This document shows positions 7,103 to 15,852 of a DNA stretch of 64,000 nucleotides, one piece after another. Under the pieces are notes generated by a model. It was not told the origin of the DNA. It saw only the letters and a list, made by a program, of their open reading frames with translations, and ran no database searches. The DNA is taken from the NCBI GenBank assembly GCA_963784895.1, contig CAWATM010000009.1:171045-235044 (forward strand), written 5' to 3'. Position numbers and translations under genes: made by a program. How positions within the stretch are numbered: position 1 is the first letter of the stretch; every line of letters begins with the position of its first letter. The stretch is from Gaiellasilicea sp963784895. GTDB lineage: Bacteria; Actinomycetota; Thermoleophilia; Gaiellales; Gaiellaceae.

Positions 7103-8197
7103 CTAGGCGGGCGCGGGGGCGGTCTGAAGCCGCCGCGTCTGCCAGCGCCGCGCCGAGAAGGCGAGCGCGGCGATCGCGCCTGCGAGCACGAAGACGATCA
7201 GATCGCCGGCCGGCAGCCGGGTGACGACCTCCATCACGGCGCCCACGAGGGCCGCGCACGGGATCGTCATCACCCAGGCGACGAGGATGTTGCCGGCGAC
7301 GCCCCAACGGACTGCCGAGAGCCGGCGCGACGCGCCCGCGCCCATGACGCTGCCGGAGATCGTGTGGGTGGTCGAGACCGGGAAGCCGTAGTGGGCCGTC
7401 GTGAAGAGGATCGAGGCGCAGGCGGTCTGGGCGGCGAAGCCCTGCGGCGGATCGAGCTTCGCGATCCGCGTCCCGAGCGTCTTGATGATCCGCCAGCCGC
7501 CGGCGTAGGTGCCGAGCGCCATCGCGAGCGCGGCGCTGACGATCACCCAGGTCGGCGGGCGCTCCGCGTCGGCGGGGAGATGCCCGGTGGAGATGAGGGC
7601 CAGCATGATGATCCCCATCGTCTTCTGGGCGTCGTTCGTCCCGTGCGTGAAGGCGACGAACCCTCCCGAGACGAGCTGCAGCCGCCGGAAGACGCGGTTG
7701 ATGGTGCCGGGATTCCGGCGCTGGATGATCCAGACGATCGCGATCATCAGGGACGCGGCGAGCGCGATCCCGAGGAAAGGCGCGACGAGGGAGGGGATCA
7801 GGACCTTCTCCTTCAGCCCGCCCCACTTGATCACGTCGACGCCCGACGCCGCGACGGCCGAGCCGATGATGCCGCCGATCAGCGCGTGGCTGGAGCTCGA
7901 GGGCAGGCCGAGGTACCACGTGACGAGGTTCCAGGTGATCGCTCCGACGAGCCCCGCGAGGATGACGTCTAGAGTCACGGCCTCCTGGTCGACGATCCCC
8001 TTCGCGATCGTCGCCGCGACGGCGAACGACACGAACGCGCCGGCGAAGTTGAGGATGGCGGCACTGATCACGGCGGCGCGCGGCGAGAGCGCCCGCGTCG
8101 AGACGCTGGTCGCGATCGAGTTCGCCGTGTCGTGGAAGCCGTTCGTGAAGTCGAAGAAGAGCGCGACCGCGACGACGGCCCAGAGCGTCAGGTTCAC
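7103..8197 (-). CDS. pit: Pit-family low-affinity phosphate transporter
   Basis: A 364-residue membrane protein with the two family repeats: GFHDTANSIATSVSTRALSP near the N-terminus and FTHGTNDAQKTMGII in the second half. About 10 hydrophobic segments are present. PiT carriers import (metal-)phosphate with protons or sodium. The GTG start at 8197 overlaps the stop of the DUF47 gene (GTGA), and no better start exists downstream before the first repeat. It converges on arsM with a 27-bp gap. Since arsenate enters through Pit, the proximity to arsR-arsM is functionally sensible. Confidence 0.94.
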   Translation of the reverse strand: MNLTLWAVVAVALFFDFTNGFHDTANSIATSVSTRALSPRAAVISAAILNFAGAFVSFAVAATIAKGIVDQEAVTLDVILAGLVGAITWNLVTWYLGLPSSSSHALIGGIIGSAVAASGVDVIKWGGLKEKVLIPSLVAPFLGIALAASLMIAIVWIIQRRNPGTINRVFRRLQLVSGGFVAFTHGTNDAQKTMGIIMLALISTGHLPADAERPPTWVIVSAALAMALGTYAGGWRIIKTLGTRIAKLDPPQGFAAQTACASILFTTAHYGFPVSTTHTISGSVMGAGASRRLSAVRWGVAGNILVAWVMTIPCAALVGAVMEVVTRLPAGDLIVFVLAGAIAALAFSARRWQTRRLQTAPAPA

Positions 8198-8814
8198 GCG
8201 TTCTTGACGACGACGTTCGCGATCACGTTGGCTGCGCGCTCGGCCGCGTCGAGAGCCCGCTCGAGGCCGTCGTAGATGTCCTTCCAGCGGATCACGATCA
8301 GCGGGTCGATCCGGTCGTCGCGGAAGAGCGCCGCGATCGCGTCGTGGACGACGCGGTCGCCCTCGTCTTCGAACCGCTTCAGCTCGACGAGCGCGTCCTG
8401 GACGCCGCGCATCCCCTTCAGCCGGTTCAGCGCGATGGACAGCTGCTCGACCGCCTGCACGAGGATCGAGCACTGCTCGACGGCGTGCCTCGTCGTCGAC
8501 TCGACGCCGTAGAGCTCGAGCAGGTCGCTCGCCTCCTCGATGTAGTCGACGACATCGTCGAGCGCCGTCGCGAGCTCGTAGATGTCCTCGCGGTCGAACG
8601 GGGTGATGTACTGGGTGTTCAGCAGCTGGATCAGGTCGTGCGTGATCCCGTCGCCCGTGGTCTCGATCGCCTTCACATCGGCCTGCGTGACCGACGAGTT
8701 CGGATACTCCCGGAAGCGCGTCTCGGCATGGCGGGCCGCGTCGAGCGCGTTCTCGCCCGCCTTGATGAAGAGGTCGTAGAACTCGGTCGGGCGGGGGACC
8801 AGGCTCAGGCGCAC
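8194..8814 (-). CDS. DUF47/PhoU-like Pit-accessory protein
   Basis: A 206-residue helical protein of the DUF47 family, which is distantly related to PhoU and nearly always paired with Pit transporters. The start MRLSLVPRPTEFYDLFIKAGENAL and the motif PFDREDIYELATALDDVVDYIEEASDL are typical. It is the first gene of a two-gene operon with pit (4-bp overlap). A PHO-box-like pair lies 9-26 bp upstream of the start codon, suggesting a short or absent leader and phosphate-dependent control. Confidence 0.93.
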   Translation of the reverse strand: MRLSLVPRPTEFYDLFIKAGENALDAARHAETRFREYPNSSVTQADVKAIETTGDGITHDLIQLLNTQYITPFDREDIYELATALDDVVDYIEEASDLLELYGVESTTRHAVEQCSILVQAVEQLSIALNRLKGMRGVQDALVELKRFEDEGDRVVHDAIAALFRDDRIDPLIVIRWKDIYDGLERALDAAERAANVIANVVVKNA

Positions 8815-8822
8815 CCGGCGGT

Positions 8823-8840
8823 GTTTACCAGATGTTCACC
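8823..8840. promoter_or_regulatory. PHO-box-like direct repeat upstream of the DUF47-pit operon
   Basis: GTTTACC (8823-8829) and GTTCACC (8834-8840) are 11 bp apart on the plus strand, directly before the minus-strand DUF47 start. Spacing and sequence match the pstS2 box at 4836, supporting one regulator for both phosphate uptake systems. Only two units are clear. Confidence 0.6.
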
Positions 8841-8859
8841 GCTACTCGGCGAAGAGCCG

Positions 8860-9921
8860 TCAGGCGAGTGCGTCGAGGAGCAGGCCCTGGAAGTGGGCGA
8901 TCAGCTTCTCCGAGTCGCCCATCAGCCGCCCATGCTCCACTCCGCCGCCGCGAAGCCCCCGCTGGACGCGCTCGACGAGGACGCGGTCCTCCGCCCCGAC
9001 CTGGCCGTCGAACTCGAGCATCTCCGCCACCCAGCTGTCGTCGACGTCGGCGCCGACGAAGTAGTCGAGGAACCGCGCCGTCCTCTCCGGGCCGGTCGGC
9101 ACGATCGGGCCGATCGAGAGGTTCGGATGACCCGGCATGATGTTCAGGGTCAGGTTGGGCCAGAGGAAGTGGAACTGGCCGCGCTCGACCGGGCCGCGCG
9201 GGTCGAAGTCACCCTTCCAGGCCTCGCGCACCGGACCGTACTGGGTCGAGAAGGTGCCGCTCTCCTCGAGCACGTAGGCGTCGACCGAGACGTTGACGAC
9301 CTTCGAGAAGCCGGGGTGCGCGACCTGGCAGTGGTAGCACTCGAGGTAGTTCTCGCTGCACACCTTCCAGTTGGCGGCGTACTCGTCGCCGCTCACGCGT
9401 TTGAGGAAGCGGAGCGAATCGAGGTCGAGGCCGGAGGCCGCGACGAGGTCGGGTAGCTCGCCGAGCGTCCGCGCGAGCGGGTCCGCCTCCGGATCGGGGT
9501 TGACGAAGACGAGTGGCCCCCACGAGTCTGCCGACACGGGCACGAGGCCCAGGCTCTCCCTGTCGAAGCCGGGGACGAGCTCCGAGCGCGGCGCGGCGCG
9601 CAGTGAGCCGTTGAGCCCGTACGTCCAGGCGTGGTAGGGGCACTGGAGCGACGCGCGCCTGCCCTCGCCCTCGCAGACGAGCGAGCCGCGGTGGCGGCAG
9701 ACGTTGAGGAACGCGCGCAGGCGGTTCTGCTCGTCGCGGACGACGACGATCGGGACGCCGCCGAGGTCGCATGTGAAGAAGGCGCCGGCTTCCGCGACCT
9801 GGTCGGCGCGGCCGGCGTACTGCCACGTCCGGCGGAAGATCCGCTCCCGCTCGAGCCGGAGCACGGCCGGGTCGGAGTACCAGTCGAAGGGGAGCGTGCG
9901 GCCGTCGGCGATCGTCGCCAT
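8860..9921 (-). CDS. Rieske-type ring-hydroxylating/amine monooxygenase, alpha subunit
   Basis: A 353-residue oxygenase. The Rieske cluster ligands are C75-x-H77 (CRHRG) and C94-x2-H97 (CPYH). The catalytic domain carries NYLECYHCQVAHPGF, with H197 and H202 as iron ligands and E190/E194 in the bridging position. The glutamate in this motif resembles the glycine-betaine/choline/carnitine monooxygenase branch more than aromatic dioxygenases, but substrate assignment is uncertain. No ferredoxin or reductase gene is adjacent, so electrons must come from elsewhere. The start ATG at 9921 is 31 bp from the divergent DUF389 gene. Confidence 0.88.
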   Translation of the reverse strand: MATIADGRTLPFDWYSDPAVLRLERERIFRRTWQYAGRADQVAEAGAFFTCDLGGVPIVVVRDEQNRLRAFLNVCRHRGSLVCEGEGRRASLQCPYHAWTYGLNGSLRAAPRSELVPGFDRESLGLVPVSADSWGPLVFVNPDPEADPLARTLGELPDLVAASGLDLDSLRFLKRVSGDEYAANWKVCSENYLECYHCQVAHPGFSKVVNVSVDAYVLEESGTFSTQYGPVREAWKGDFDPRGPVERGQFHFLWPNLTLNIMPGHPNLSIGPIVPTGPERTARFLDYFVGADVDDSWVAEMLEFDGQVGAEDRVLVERVQRGLRGGGVEHGRLMGDSEKLIAHFQGLLLDALA

Positions 9922-9952
9922 CGGCGAATCTAGCGCGCAGTACGCTCCGTCG

Positions 9953-10866
9953 GTGATCCACCTCCGGCTCGTCGTCCCCGCGGACCTGGCGGAGAAGGTG
10001 CTCGCGCTGCTCGGGTCGCTCCCGTCGGCGCTGAACCTGATCCACCTGCCCGGCGCGGCACGTGCGCCGGAGGGCGACCTCGTCCTCGTCGACGTCGCGC
10101 GCGAGGACGCGAGCACCGTCATCGGCCGGCTGCAGCAGCTCGGCCTCGGCGAGCGCGGCACGATCGCGACGATCGAGATCGACGCGGCGGTGTCGAAGCT
10201 GGCGCTGGCCGCGGAGCAGGCGGCCGCCGGCTCGCCGGCCGACGCGGTCGTCTGGGAGCAGGTCGAGGCGCGCACCTCCGAGACGGCGGTCCTCTCGGGC
10301 AGCTTCCTCGCGTTCATGATCCTCGCGACGTTGATCGCGGCCGTCGGGATCGTCACCGACTCGATCATCCTGATCATCGGCGCGATGATCGTCGGGCCGG
10401 AGTTCGGGCCGCTCGCCGGGCTCTGCGTCGCGCTCGTGCAGCATCGTCCCGACGCTGGCGCGGCGGTCGCTGACGGCGCTGCTCGTCGGCTTCCCGGTCG
10501 CGATCGCCTTCACCTATGCCGCGACGGTGCTGCTCCGGGCGCTGGGTCTCTTCCCGGAGGAGATCGGGCGGCACACGGAGACGCTCTTCATCTCCCATCC
10601 GAACCGCTACTCGGTGATCGTCGCGGTGCTTGCCGGCGTCGCCGGGATGGTTTCGTTGACGACCGCCAAGGCGGGCGCGTTGATCGGCGTGCTCGTGTCG
10701 GTGACGACTATCCCGGCCGCCGCGAACGTCGCCGTCGCCGCCGCCTACGGCGACTGGGGCGAGTGCGTCGGCGCGGTCGGCCAGCTCGTGATCAACCTGG
10801 TTGTGATCGTCGCCGCTGCGCTCGTCACGCTGGCGGTGCAGCGCGCTCGCCTCGCGGCGGCTCTAG
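9953..10866 (+). pseudogene. DUF389 membrane protein, frameshifted
   Basis: From the GTG at 9953 the frame encodes a ferredoxin-like N-terminal domain (VIHLRLVVPADLAEKVLALL) and the membrane motif ILIIGAMIVGPEFGPLAGLCVAL of DUF389. At CGTCCCG (10445-10451) the family sequence continues only if one C is removed, giving HRPTLARRSLTALLVGFP. It then runs in the next frame through SHPNRYSVIVAVLAGVAGMVSLTTAK to the last membrane segment. A second +1 shift near 10842 would give a proper end (ALASRRL, TAG at 10864-10866). Without it, the frame runs antisense through the neighbouring DUF1206 gene. Function of the family is unknown. The lesions could be real or assembly errors. Confidence 0.8.
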
Positions 10867-11681
10867 ATCCGCCGGTAACGCGCTTGCACGAAGCAGTAGA
10901 GCGCGTAGCAGAGCAGGCCGACCGCGACCGCGCCGAGCAGCAGCCCGCCGTATGCCTGCTGCGAGAGCTCGAGCAGCGCGCCGTCCAGGCCGCGGGCCTC
11001 CTTCGAGTCGAACGTCCAGGCCGCCTCGAGGAGGAAGGCGCCAATCAGGCTGAAGACGGCCATCCGCGCGAGGTGCCCGAGGATGCCGACGCCGGTCGCC
11101 GCCTTCTCCTCGGCGTCGCCCATCTCGCCCGTCTTCAGCTTCTTGTTGAACTTGCACGTGACGGCGCGGTACCCGTTGAAGGCCGCGGTGCCGAGGAAGG
11201 CGAGGCCGGCTCCGTAGACGAGGTAGCGGCCGAGCGGGAGGTCGAAGACGCCCGCCGTCGTCTGCTGCTCGTTCGAGCTCTTGCCACCGCTCGAGACGAT
11301 CCGGTCGACCGTCAGCCCGGCGAGGAGGAAGTACCAGGCCGCCTTGGCGACTGCGCCGGCGCGCTTCGCGAGCCCCTTCGCGTCCTCGCCCTCGTTGTCG
11401 CGGTCGAGGAATCCCTGCGCGAGCCGCCAGACCGCGTAGCCGGTGAGGCCGAGCGCGAGCAGGATCAGGAGTCCGCGGCCGAACGGCTGCTGCGCGATCG
11501 TGTTCAGGGCACCGTCTTTATCGGGGCTTTCCTCGCGGCCGCCCAGCGCGACCTTGACGGCGAGGATCCCGACGACGGCGTAGAGGATGCCCTTGGCGAC
11601 GAGCCCGGCGCGGCCGAGCCGCTCCACCCAGGGGCTCTGGCCCGCGCGGCGCCCCTTCGCTGCGATCGCTTCGCTGCTCAT
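10863..11681 (-). CDS. DUF1206 membrane protein
   Basis: A 272-residue protein with three duplicated two-helix modules, visible as WVERLGRAGLVAKGILYAVVGILAV, AKAAWYFLLAGLTVDRI and ILGHLARMAVFSLIGAFLL. This is the arrangement of the actinobacterial/cyanobacterial DUF1206 family of unknown function. The ATG at 11681 is preceded by AGGAG on the minus strand. It converges with the DUF389 gene, the stop codons overlapping. Confidence 0.85.
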   Translation of the reverse strand: MSSEAIAAKGRRAGQSPWVERLGRAGLVAKGILYAVVGILAVKVALGGREESPDKDGALNTIAQQPFGRGLLILLALGLTGYAVWRLAQGFLDRDNEGEDAKGLAKRAGAVAKAAWYFLLAGLTVDRIVSSGGKSSNEQQTTAGVFDLPLGRYLVYGAGLAFLGTAAFNGYRAVTCKFNKKLKTGEMGDAEEKAATGVGILGHLARMAVFSLIGAFLLEAAWTFDSKEARGLDGALLELSQQAYGGLLLGAVAVGLLCYALYCFVQARYRRI

Positions 11682-11751
11682 CTCCTGTACCTGTCCGGTC
11701 GGGCCGCCCTTCAAGCGTCGCCGCCGACCCGCCGCCGCCGCGGCTACAACT

Positions 11752-13491
11752 ATGGGCGTGCGCCGCGCCGTCCTCTTCGCTGCCGCTCTCGCGCTGATCG
11801 CTCCCAGCTCCGCGTTCGCGCGGGAGTGCGGGATCCCGGATTCGAACCCGCTCTGGGTCGACTTTGCGGGCCACGACGCGCCGCTGCCCCAGAAACCGGG
11901 GCTGACGCTCGCGTTCACGTCCGGGACGGTGAAACCGGCGGAGGCGCGCGCGAACGGCGCCGCGACCGTCTTCTTCGACCTCAACTTCAACAACCGCGTC
12001 GGTACCCCGACGGTGCCCAACGATCCCGCGACGATGGTCGACCGCGCGAACCGGCTCTTCGACTTCGCCGTCTCGGTGAGCGGCTGCCAGACGCCCTGGA
12101 TCGCGCTGAACGAGCTCTTCGGCGCTCAGACGCCGACGCCCTGGACCACGACGACGGCGCAGTACCGCGAGAACACGCTCCTGCTCGTCCGCCAGCTGAA
12201 GGCGCGCGGCGCGTTCGTCGGCGTCACGATCGCCAACCCGCCCTACACCGGCGGCGAGGCGGCGCAGTGGTGGCGCGACCTCGCAGCCGACGCGCTCCTG
12301 ATCCGGCAGGTCTACTTCACCTCGCCGAACGTGCCGCAACTGCACGCGCTCGGGCCCGTGCGGGCGAGCCGCTCGATGCGGAGCGGCATGCGCGCGCTCG
12401 TGCGCAGGTTCACCGAGATCGGGATCCCGGCGAGCCGGGTCGCGCTCGAGCTTCAGTTCCAGTCCGCCCCCGGCACGGGCGGACGCGAGGGGCTGGAGCC
12501 GCGCGCCAAGTGGCTCGAGATCGTGAAGCTGCAGGCGCTGGCGGCGCGCCGCGTGACGAAGGAGCTGCGGACACACTCGATCTGGTCCTGGGGCTGGGCG
12601 ACATTCAGCCAGGCGGGGATCGACGCGGACAAGGGCGAGGCAGTCTGCGTCTGGCTCTGGGCCCGGGACCCGAAGCTGTGCAGCGGCCCTGGCGCCGCCG
12701 GTCCCGCGATGGACGCGTCGCTCACCGTCGGCCAGCTCGAGCAGCTCGGCGCCGGGGTGGTCTGCTCGCTCCCCGCCGGCGTGATCCGCCGGAGTGCTGT
12801 CGACCCGCTCGCGCGCGCGATCGGCGACCGTGACATCGCAGCCAGCGTCGTGCTCGAGCGGCTCGTGCTCCAGCAGGAGGTCGAACTCGATGCGCGCGCG
12901 GTACTGGCCGCCGAGCTCGCCTTCGTCGACGACCACTTCCGCGGGAGCGTGTCGTCATACCTCGCGGCGCTTCGGCGAATCCAGCTGACGCGGGTGGCGG
13001 CGCGCGGGCTGTTGCTGGACGAGCTCCGGCGCGATGCCGTTCGGGCCCGCTTCTTCTCGCGCCGGTCGACGGGGTCCGAGATCGCGGACTTCCACGGCAC
13101 CTACGCCGGCCTGCGCGCGCGGCTCGTCGAGACGGCGCGACCTGTCGCCTGGCTCGGTGGCAAGACGCGCGGGATCGCGCTCGAGACGTTCGCGCCGGCC
13201 CGCGTCTTCAGCCTTGGCGGGGTGGGCCGCGTCCGGACGCTTCACGGTCAGATCCGCGTCACGCCGCTCGGCGACACGGTCTTCCTCGGCACCGTTCCAC
13301 TCCCCGAAGCGCGGGCCGCGATCGAGTCGGCGCTCAACCGCTTCGCCAGGGTCGCGGCCTACGAGAACTGGCTCGCGAAGGCGGAGGAGCGGGCGCTGGC
13401 GGAGGCGATCTGCGTCGACGACCGGCTGCCGACACCGGCGGCACTGACCCTCGACGATCTGCTTCCCTTCACCGCACCCGGATTCCAGTAG
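11752..13491 (+). CDS. Secreted protein of unknown function, 579 residues
   Basis: A signal peptide (MGVRRAVLFAAALALIAPSSAFA) is followed by a large soluble domain. The first ~300 residues look like a beta/alpha barrel: FFDLNFNNRV, SGCQTPWIALNELFG, GVTIANPPY, VYFTSPN and HSIWSWGWATFSQAGID appear as successive strand-end motifs, with an acidic NELFG that could be catalytic. The second half is helix-rich (ERLVLQQEVELDARAVLAAELAFVDDHF). I do not recognise a named family. A glycoside-hydrolase-like fold is the best guess for the N-terminal half. It lies divergent from DUF1206 and 20 bp before the next gene. Confidence 0.7.
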   Translation: MGVRRAVLFAAALALIAPSSAFARECGIPDSNPLWVDFAGHDAPLPQKPGLTLAFTSGTVKPAEARANGAATVFFDLNFNNRVGTPTVPNDPATMVDRANRLFDFAVSVSGCQTPWIALNELFGAQTPTPWTTTTAQYRENTLLLVRQLKARGAFVGVTIANPPYTGGEAAQWWRDLAADALLIRQVYFTSPNVPQLHALGPVRASRSMRSGMRALVRRFTEIGIPASRVALELQFQSAPGTGGREGLEPRAKWLEIVKLQALAARRVTKELRTHSIWSWGWATFSQAGIDADKGEAVCVWLWARDPKLCSGPGAAGPAMDASLTVGQLEQLGAGVVCSLPAGVIRRSAVDPLARAIGDRDIAASVVLERLVLQQEVELDARAVLAAELAFVDDHFRGSVSSYLAALRRIQLTRVAARGLLLDELRRDAVRARFFSRRSTGSEIADFHGTYAGLRARLVETARPVAWLGGKTRGIALETFAPARVFSLGGVGRVRTLHGQIRVTPLGDTVFLGTVPLPEARAAIESALNRFARVAAYENWLAKAEERALAEAICVDDRLPTPAALTLDDLLPFTAPGFQ

Positions 13492-13511
13492 ACGTTCGTC
13501 AGGAGGTTGCG

Positions 13512-13928
13512 ATGGCACAGAAGTCCGATTTCAGCGAGCAGGAATGGGAGCAGCTGCGCAAAGGCGCGACGGGAGCCGGACTGCTCGTCTCGGCCAGCGA
13601 CCGCAGCTTCTTCGACAGCTTCAAGGAGGCCGGCTCGCTGGCCAAGCATCTCGCGGGTGGCAAATCGGACGAGAGCGAGCTCGTCCGGGAGCTCGCGGGC
13701 GAGCGTGCGAGTGGATTCGGGGCGAGAACGTCCGCCGCGGAGATGGAAGCGGAGACGGTCGAGGCACTTCGCGGTGCGATGTCGACGCTCCGGGCCAAGG
13801 CACCCGACGAGGTCGAGGCCTACACGGCGTTCGTGCTCGAGCTCGCCGACCGGGTCGGTCGTGCGGCCAGCGGCGGTGACGAGGCCGAGGCGGCCACGAT
13901 CGAGAAGATCAAGGCCGCGCTGGCCTAG
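13512..13928 (+). CDS. Small acidic helical protein, possibly TerB-like
   Basis: 138 residues starting at an ATG with a perfect AGGAGG ribosome site 5 bp upstream. The sequence (DFSEQEWEQLRKGATGAGLLVSASDRSFFDSFKEAG...) predicts four to five helices with no membrane segment. The opening 'EEW..L..G...AG..VS..D' resembles TerB-like tellurite-resistance helical proteins, but the key acidic metal residues are not certain. It is probably co-transcribed with the preceding secreted protein and is followed by a strong hairpin. Confidence 0.65.
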   Translation: MAQKSDFSEQEWEQLRKGATGAGLLVSASDRSFFDSFKEAGSLAKHLAGGKSDESELVRELAGERASGFGARTSAAEMEAETVEALRGAMSTLRAKAPDEVEAYTAFVLELADRVGRAASGGDEAEAATIEKIKAALA

Positions 13929-13932
13929 CTGG

Positions 13933-13996
13933 CGCAAGATGAGCATCCGCAGAAGCGGATGCTCATCGCGCAGTAGACCCCTGAAGGGTCGCTTCG
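13933..13996. repeat. GCGCA-flanked palindrome plus CCCCTGAAGGG tail
   Basis: A 13-bp-arm hairpin (arms GATGAGCATCCGC 13938-13950 and its complement 13955-13967, loop AGAA) is bracketed by GCGCA and followed by ACCCCTGAAGGGTCGCTTCG. A second copy with the same layout but a different palindrome core is at 18116-18184. It sits between convergent genes and could serve as a bidirectional terminator, though it has no T-tracts. Confidence 0.8.
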
Positions 13997-14018
13997 CTCC
14001 CGGCACACCGCCGACTGT

Positions 14019-14567
14019 TCATCGAGTTCGCCGGAAGCAGTCGACGGTGTGGTCGTCCACGAGCCCGGCCGACTGCATCAACGCGTAGCAGGTGGTCGGG
14101 CCCGTGAAGCGGAAGCCGCGTCGCTTCAGCTCCTTGCTCATCGCCGTCGACTCGTCGGTCTGGGCCGGAATCTCGCCGGTCGTCCTCCACGCGTTCACCT
14201 TCGGCTCGCCGCCGACGAAGGACCAGAGCAGCTCGGAGAGCGGCACGTCGAGCGCGAGCGTTGCGCGGGCGTTCCCGATCACCGACTCGATCTTGCCCCG
14301 ATGGCGGACGATGCCGGGGTCGCCGAGAAGCCGCTCGACGTCGCGCTCGCCGAAGCGTGCGATCGCCTCGACGTCCCAGCCGGCGAACGCCTGCCGGTAG
14401 CCCTCGCGCTTGCGCAGGATCGTCGACCACGAGAGGCCGGCCTGCGCACCCTCGAGGTTCAGCAGCTCGAAGAGCGCGCGGTCGTCGCGCTGCGGCACGC
14501 CCCACTCGTCGTCGTGGTAGGCGACGTAGAGCGGGTCGTCGACGGGCACCCAGCCGCAGCGGATCAT
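14019..14567 (-). CDS. tag: 3-methyladenine DNA glycosylase I
   Basis: A 182-residue base-excision repair enzyme removing 3-methyladenine. The zinc-snap residues C4, H18, H173 and C177 match the family pattern. The base-binding pocket segment NLEGAQAGLSWSTILRKR holds E39 and W47. Length and motif order are standard. The ATG overlaps the stop of the upstream gene by one base (TGATG), implying coupled translation with the GH-like protein. Confidence 0.96.
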   Translation of the reverse strand: MIRCGWVPVDDPLYVAYHDDEWGVPQRDDRALFELLNLEGAQAGLSWSTILRKREGYRQAFAGWDVEAIARFGERDVERLLGDPGIVRHRGKIESVIGNARATLALDVPLSELLWSFVGGEPKVNAWRTTGEIPAQTDESTAMSKELKRRGFRFTGPTTCYALMQSAGLVDDHTVDCFRRTR

Positions 14568-15844
14568 CAGAGCGCGAACCGGTAGACGCGGGCATCGTGC
14601 GGGCCGAGCCAGTCGCGGAAGCCGCCGCCGCCGGCACTCACCGAGCGGAAGACCTGGCGGCCCGCGCCGATCGGCGGCGGCGGCGGCTCCTGGGCATACT
14701 CGAACAGCACCTGGCCGCCCGTGAGCGGTGTGCCGTTCAGCTTCTTCGGGAGGCCGCTGAAGGCGACCCTGCTCGTGGCACCGCCGCGCCGCACCGCCAG
14801 CACGTAGAGGAAGCGGCCGTCACGGCGGGTCAGCACCTCGACGTCCTTCGCGCTCGCCTTCACCTGCGGCTTCGCGTTCGCTGCGACGAGCGCCGGCGCA
14901 ACGGCCGTCGAGGAGAGCTCCTGGAGCAACGGTCGCAGCACCTGCTCCCAGAACGTCCAGTTCCAGCCGGCGTCGGCATCGGCCGGACGGGAGACCTGGG
15001 TCAGGTGGCCGCCGAAGAACATCAGCCCACGCGCTCCGGCGACGATCGCCTGGTAGGCCATGAAGCGGAGCTCGTGCAGGGTGGGGAAGCGCGGAACGAC
15101 GTTCGGCTTCCGCACCGACGTGACCGTGCCGCTCCACGCGATCTGCAGCGTCATCCACACGGGCTTGCCGCCTGCGGCCCGCACCATCTTCCGCGTTACG
15201 TCCCCGACGACGCTGATGTCCTTGTTCGGCAGGTCCGAGTGCTCGCCGGGCGGGTAGGCGATCGGAAAGATGTCGGCGCCGGTGATGTCGAAGGCGGCGC
15301 GATAGGGGGCCAGCTGCGCGACCGAGCTCCGGGGTGCCTGGATGATCACGAGCGGATGTTGGGGGTCGAGCGTCTTCAGCCGCCGGAGCGCCCGCTCGAG
15401 CCCGGCCGGGCGGATCCAGTCCTCGCCGCGAAACGGGTTGCGTGGCTCGTCGACCCCCTTGTACGCGCCGAGACCCGGGTGATCCTTGAAGGTCGCCGCC
15501 ACACGGTTGAGCATCTGCTCGCGCGTGGAGGCCTGGCCTCCCGCCGCGCGCGGGGGCAGGTCGGGCAGGTCGCCGAGGTAGAGCCAGCACTGGAGGCCGT
15601 TCGCAGCAGCCGCGTCGAGGACGGCTCGCTCGACGGCAAGCTGCTCGTCGAGCCGGCCTGGCCCCCAGTCGCCGCGGCCGGTGCGGATGAAGCTGGCGCC
15701 GCCGGCCGCGACCTCCTTCAGACCGTCGACGCCGCTCGGCGTTGTCGTGCCGAGCGGCGGCGGGTTCGACAGCCCAAGCGGGAACGCCTTCGCGCCGGCA
15801 ACGCGAAGGGCACCCGTCGCCCGGTCGATTGTGACGCGGCTCAC
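14567..15844 (-). CDS. Glycoside-hydrolase-like TIM-barrel protein
   Basis: 425 residues without a signal peptide. The sequence follows a (beta/alpha)8 pattern: PLGLSNPPPLG, ASFIRTGRGDW, LQCWLYLGDLPD, GLGAYKGVDEPRNP (candidate acid/base Glu after strand 4), DITGADIFPIAYP, KPVWMTLQIAWSG, MAYQAIVAGARGLMFFGGH, then a C-terminal beta-sandwich (VEVLTRRDGRFLYVLAVRRGG). This layout resembles GH2/GH42-like and related barrel enzymes. The substrate is unknown. Overlap with tag suggests an operon, but no functional link is evident. Confidence 0.65.
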   Translation of the reverse strand: MSRVTIDRATGALRVAGAKAFPLGLSNPPPLGTTTPSGVDGLKEVAAGGASFIRTGRGDWGPGRLDEQLAVERAVLDAAAANGLQCWLYLGDLPDLPPRAAGGQASTREQMLNRVAATFKDHPGLGAYKGVDEPRNPFRGEDWIRPAGLERALRRLKTLDPQHPLVIIQAPRSSVAQLAPYRAAFDITGADIFPIAYPPGEHSDLPNKDISVVGDVTRKMVRAAGGKPVWMTLQIAWSGTVTSVRKPNVVPRFPTLHELRFMAYQAIVAGARGLMFFGGHLTQVSRPADADAGWNWTFWEQVLRPLLQELSSTAVAPALVAANAKPQVKASAKDVEVLTRRDGRFLYVLAVRRGGATSRVAFSGLPKKLNGTPLTGGQVLFEYAQEPPPPPIGAGRQVFRSVSAGGGGFRDWLGPHDARVYRFAL

Positions 15845-15852
15845 GAGAGTTT

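Noticed and set aside
12405..12420. GGTTCACC motif as another PHO box
   Set aside because: A single heptamer inside a coding sequence, without an 11-bp-spaced partner.
10527..12833. A 768-codon open frame continuing from the DUF389 C-terminus
   Set aside because: Beyond about 10866 it is antisense to the DUF1206 gene and then out of frame with the secreted protein. Its Arg/Asp/Val-rich composition is that of a high-GC shadow frame.
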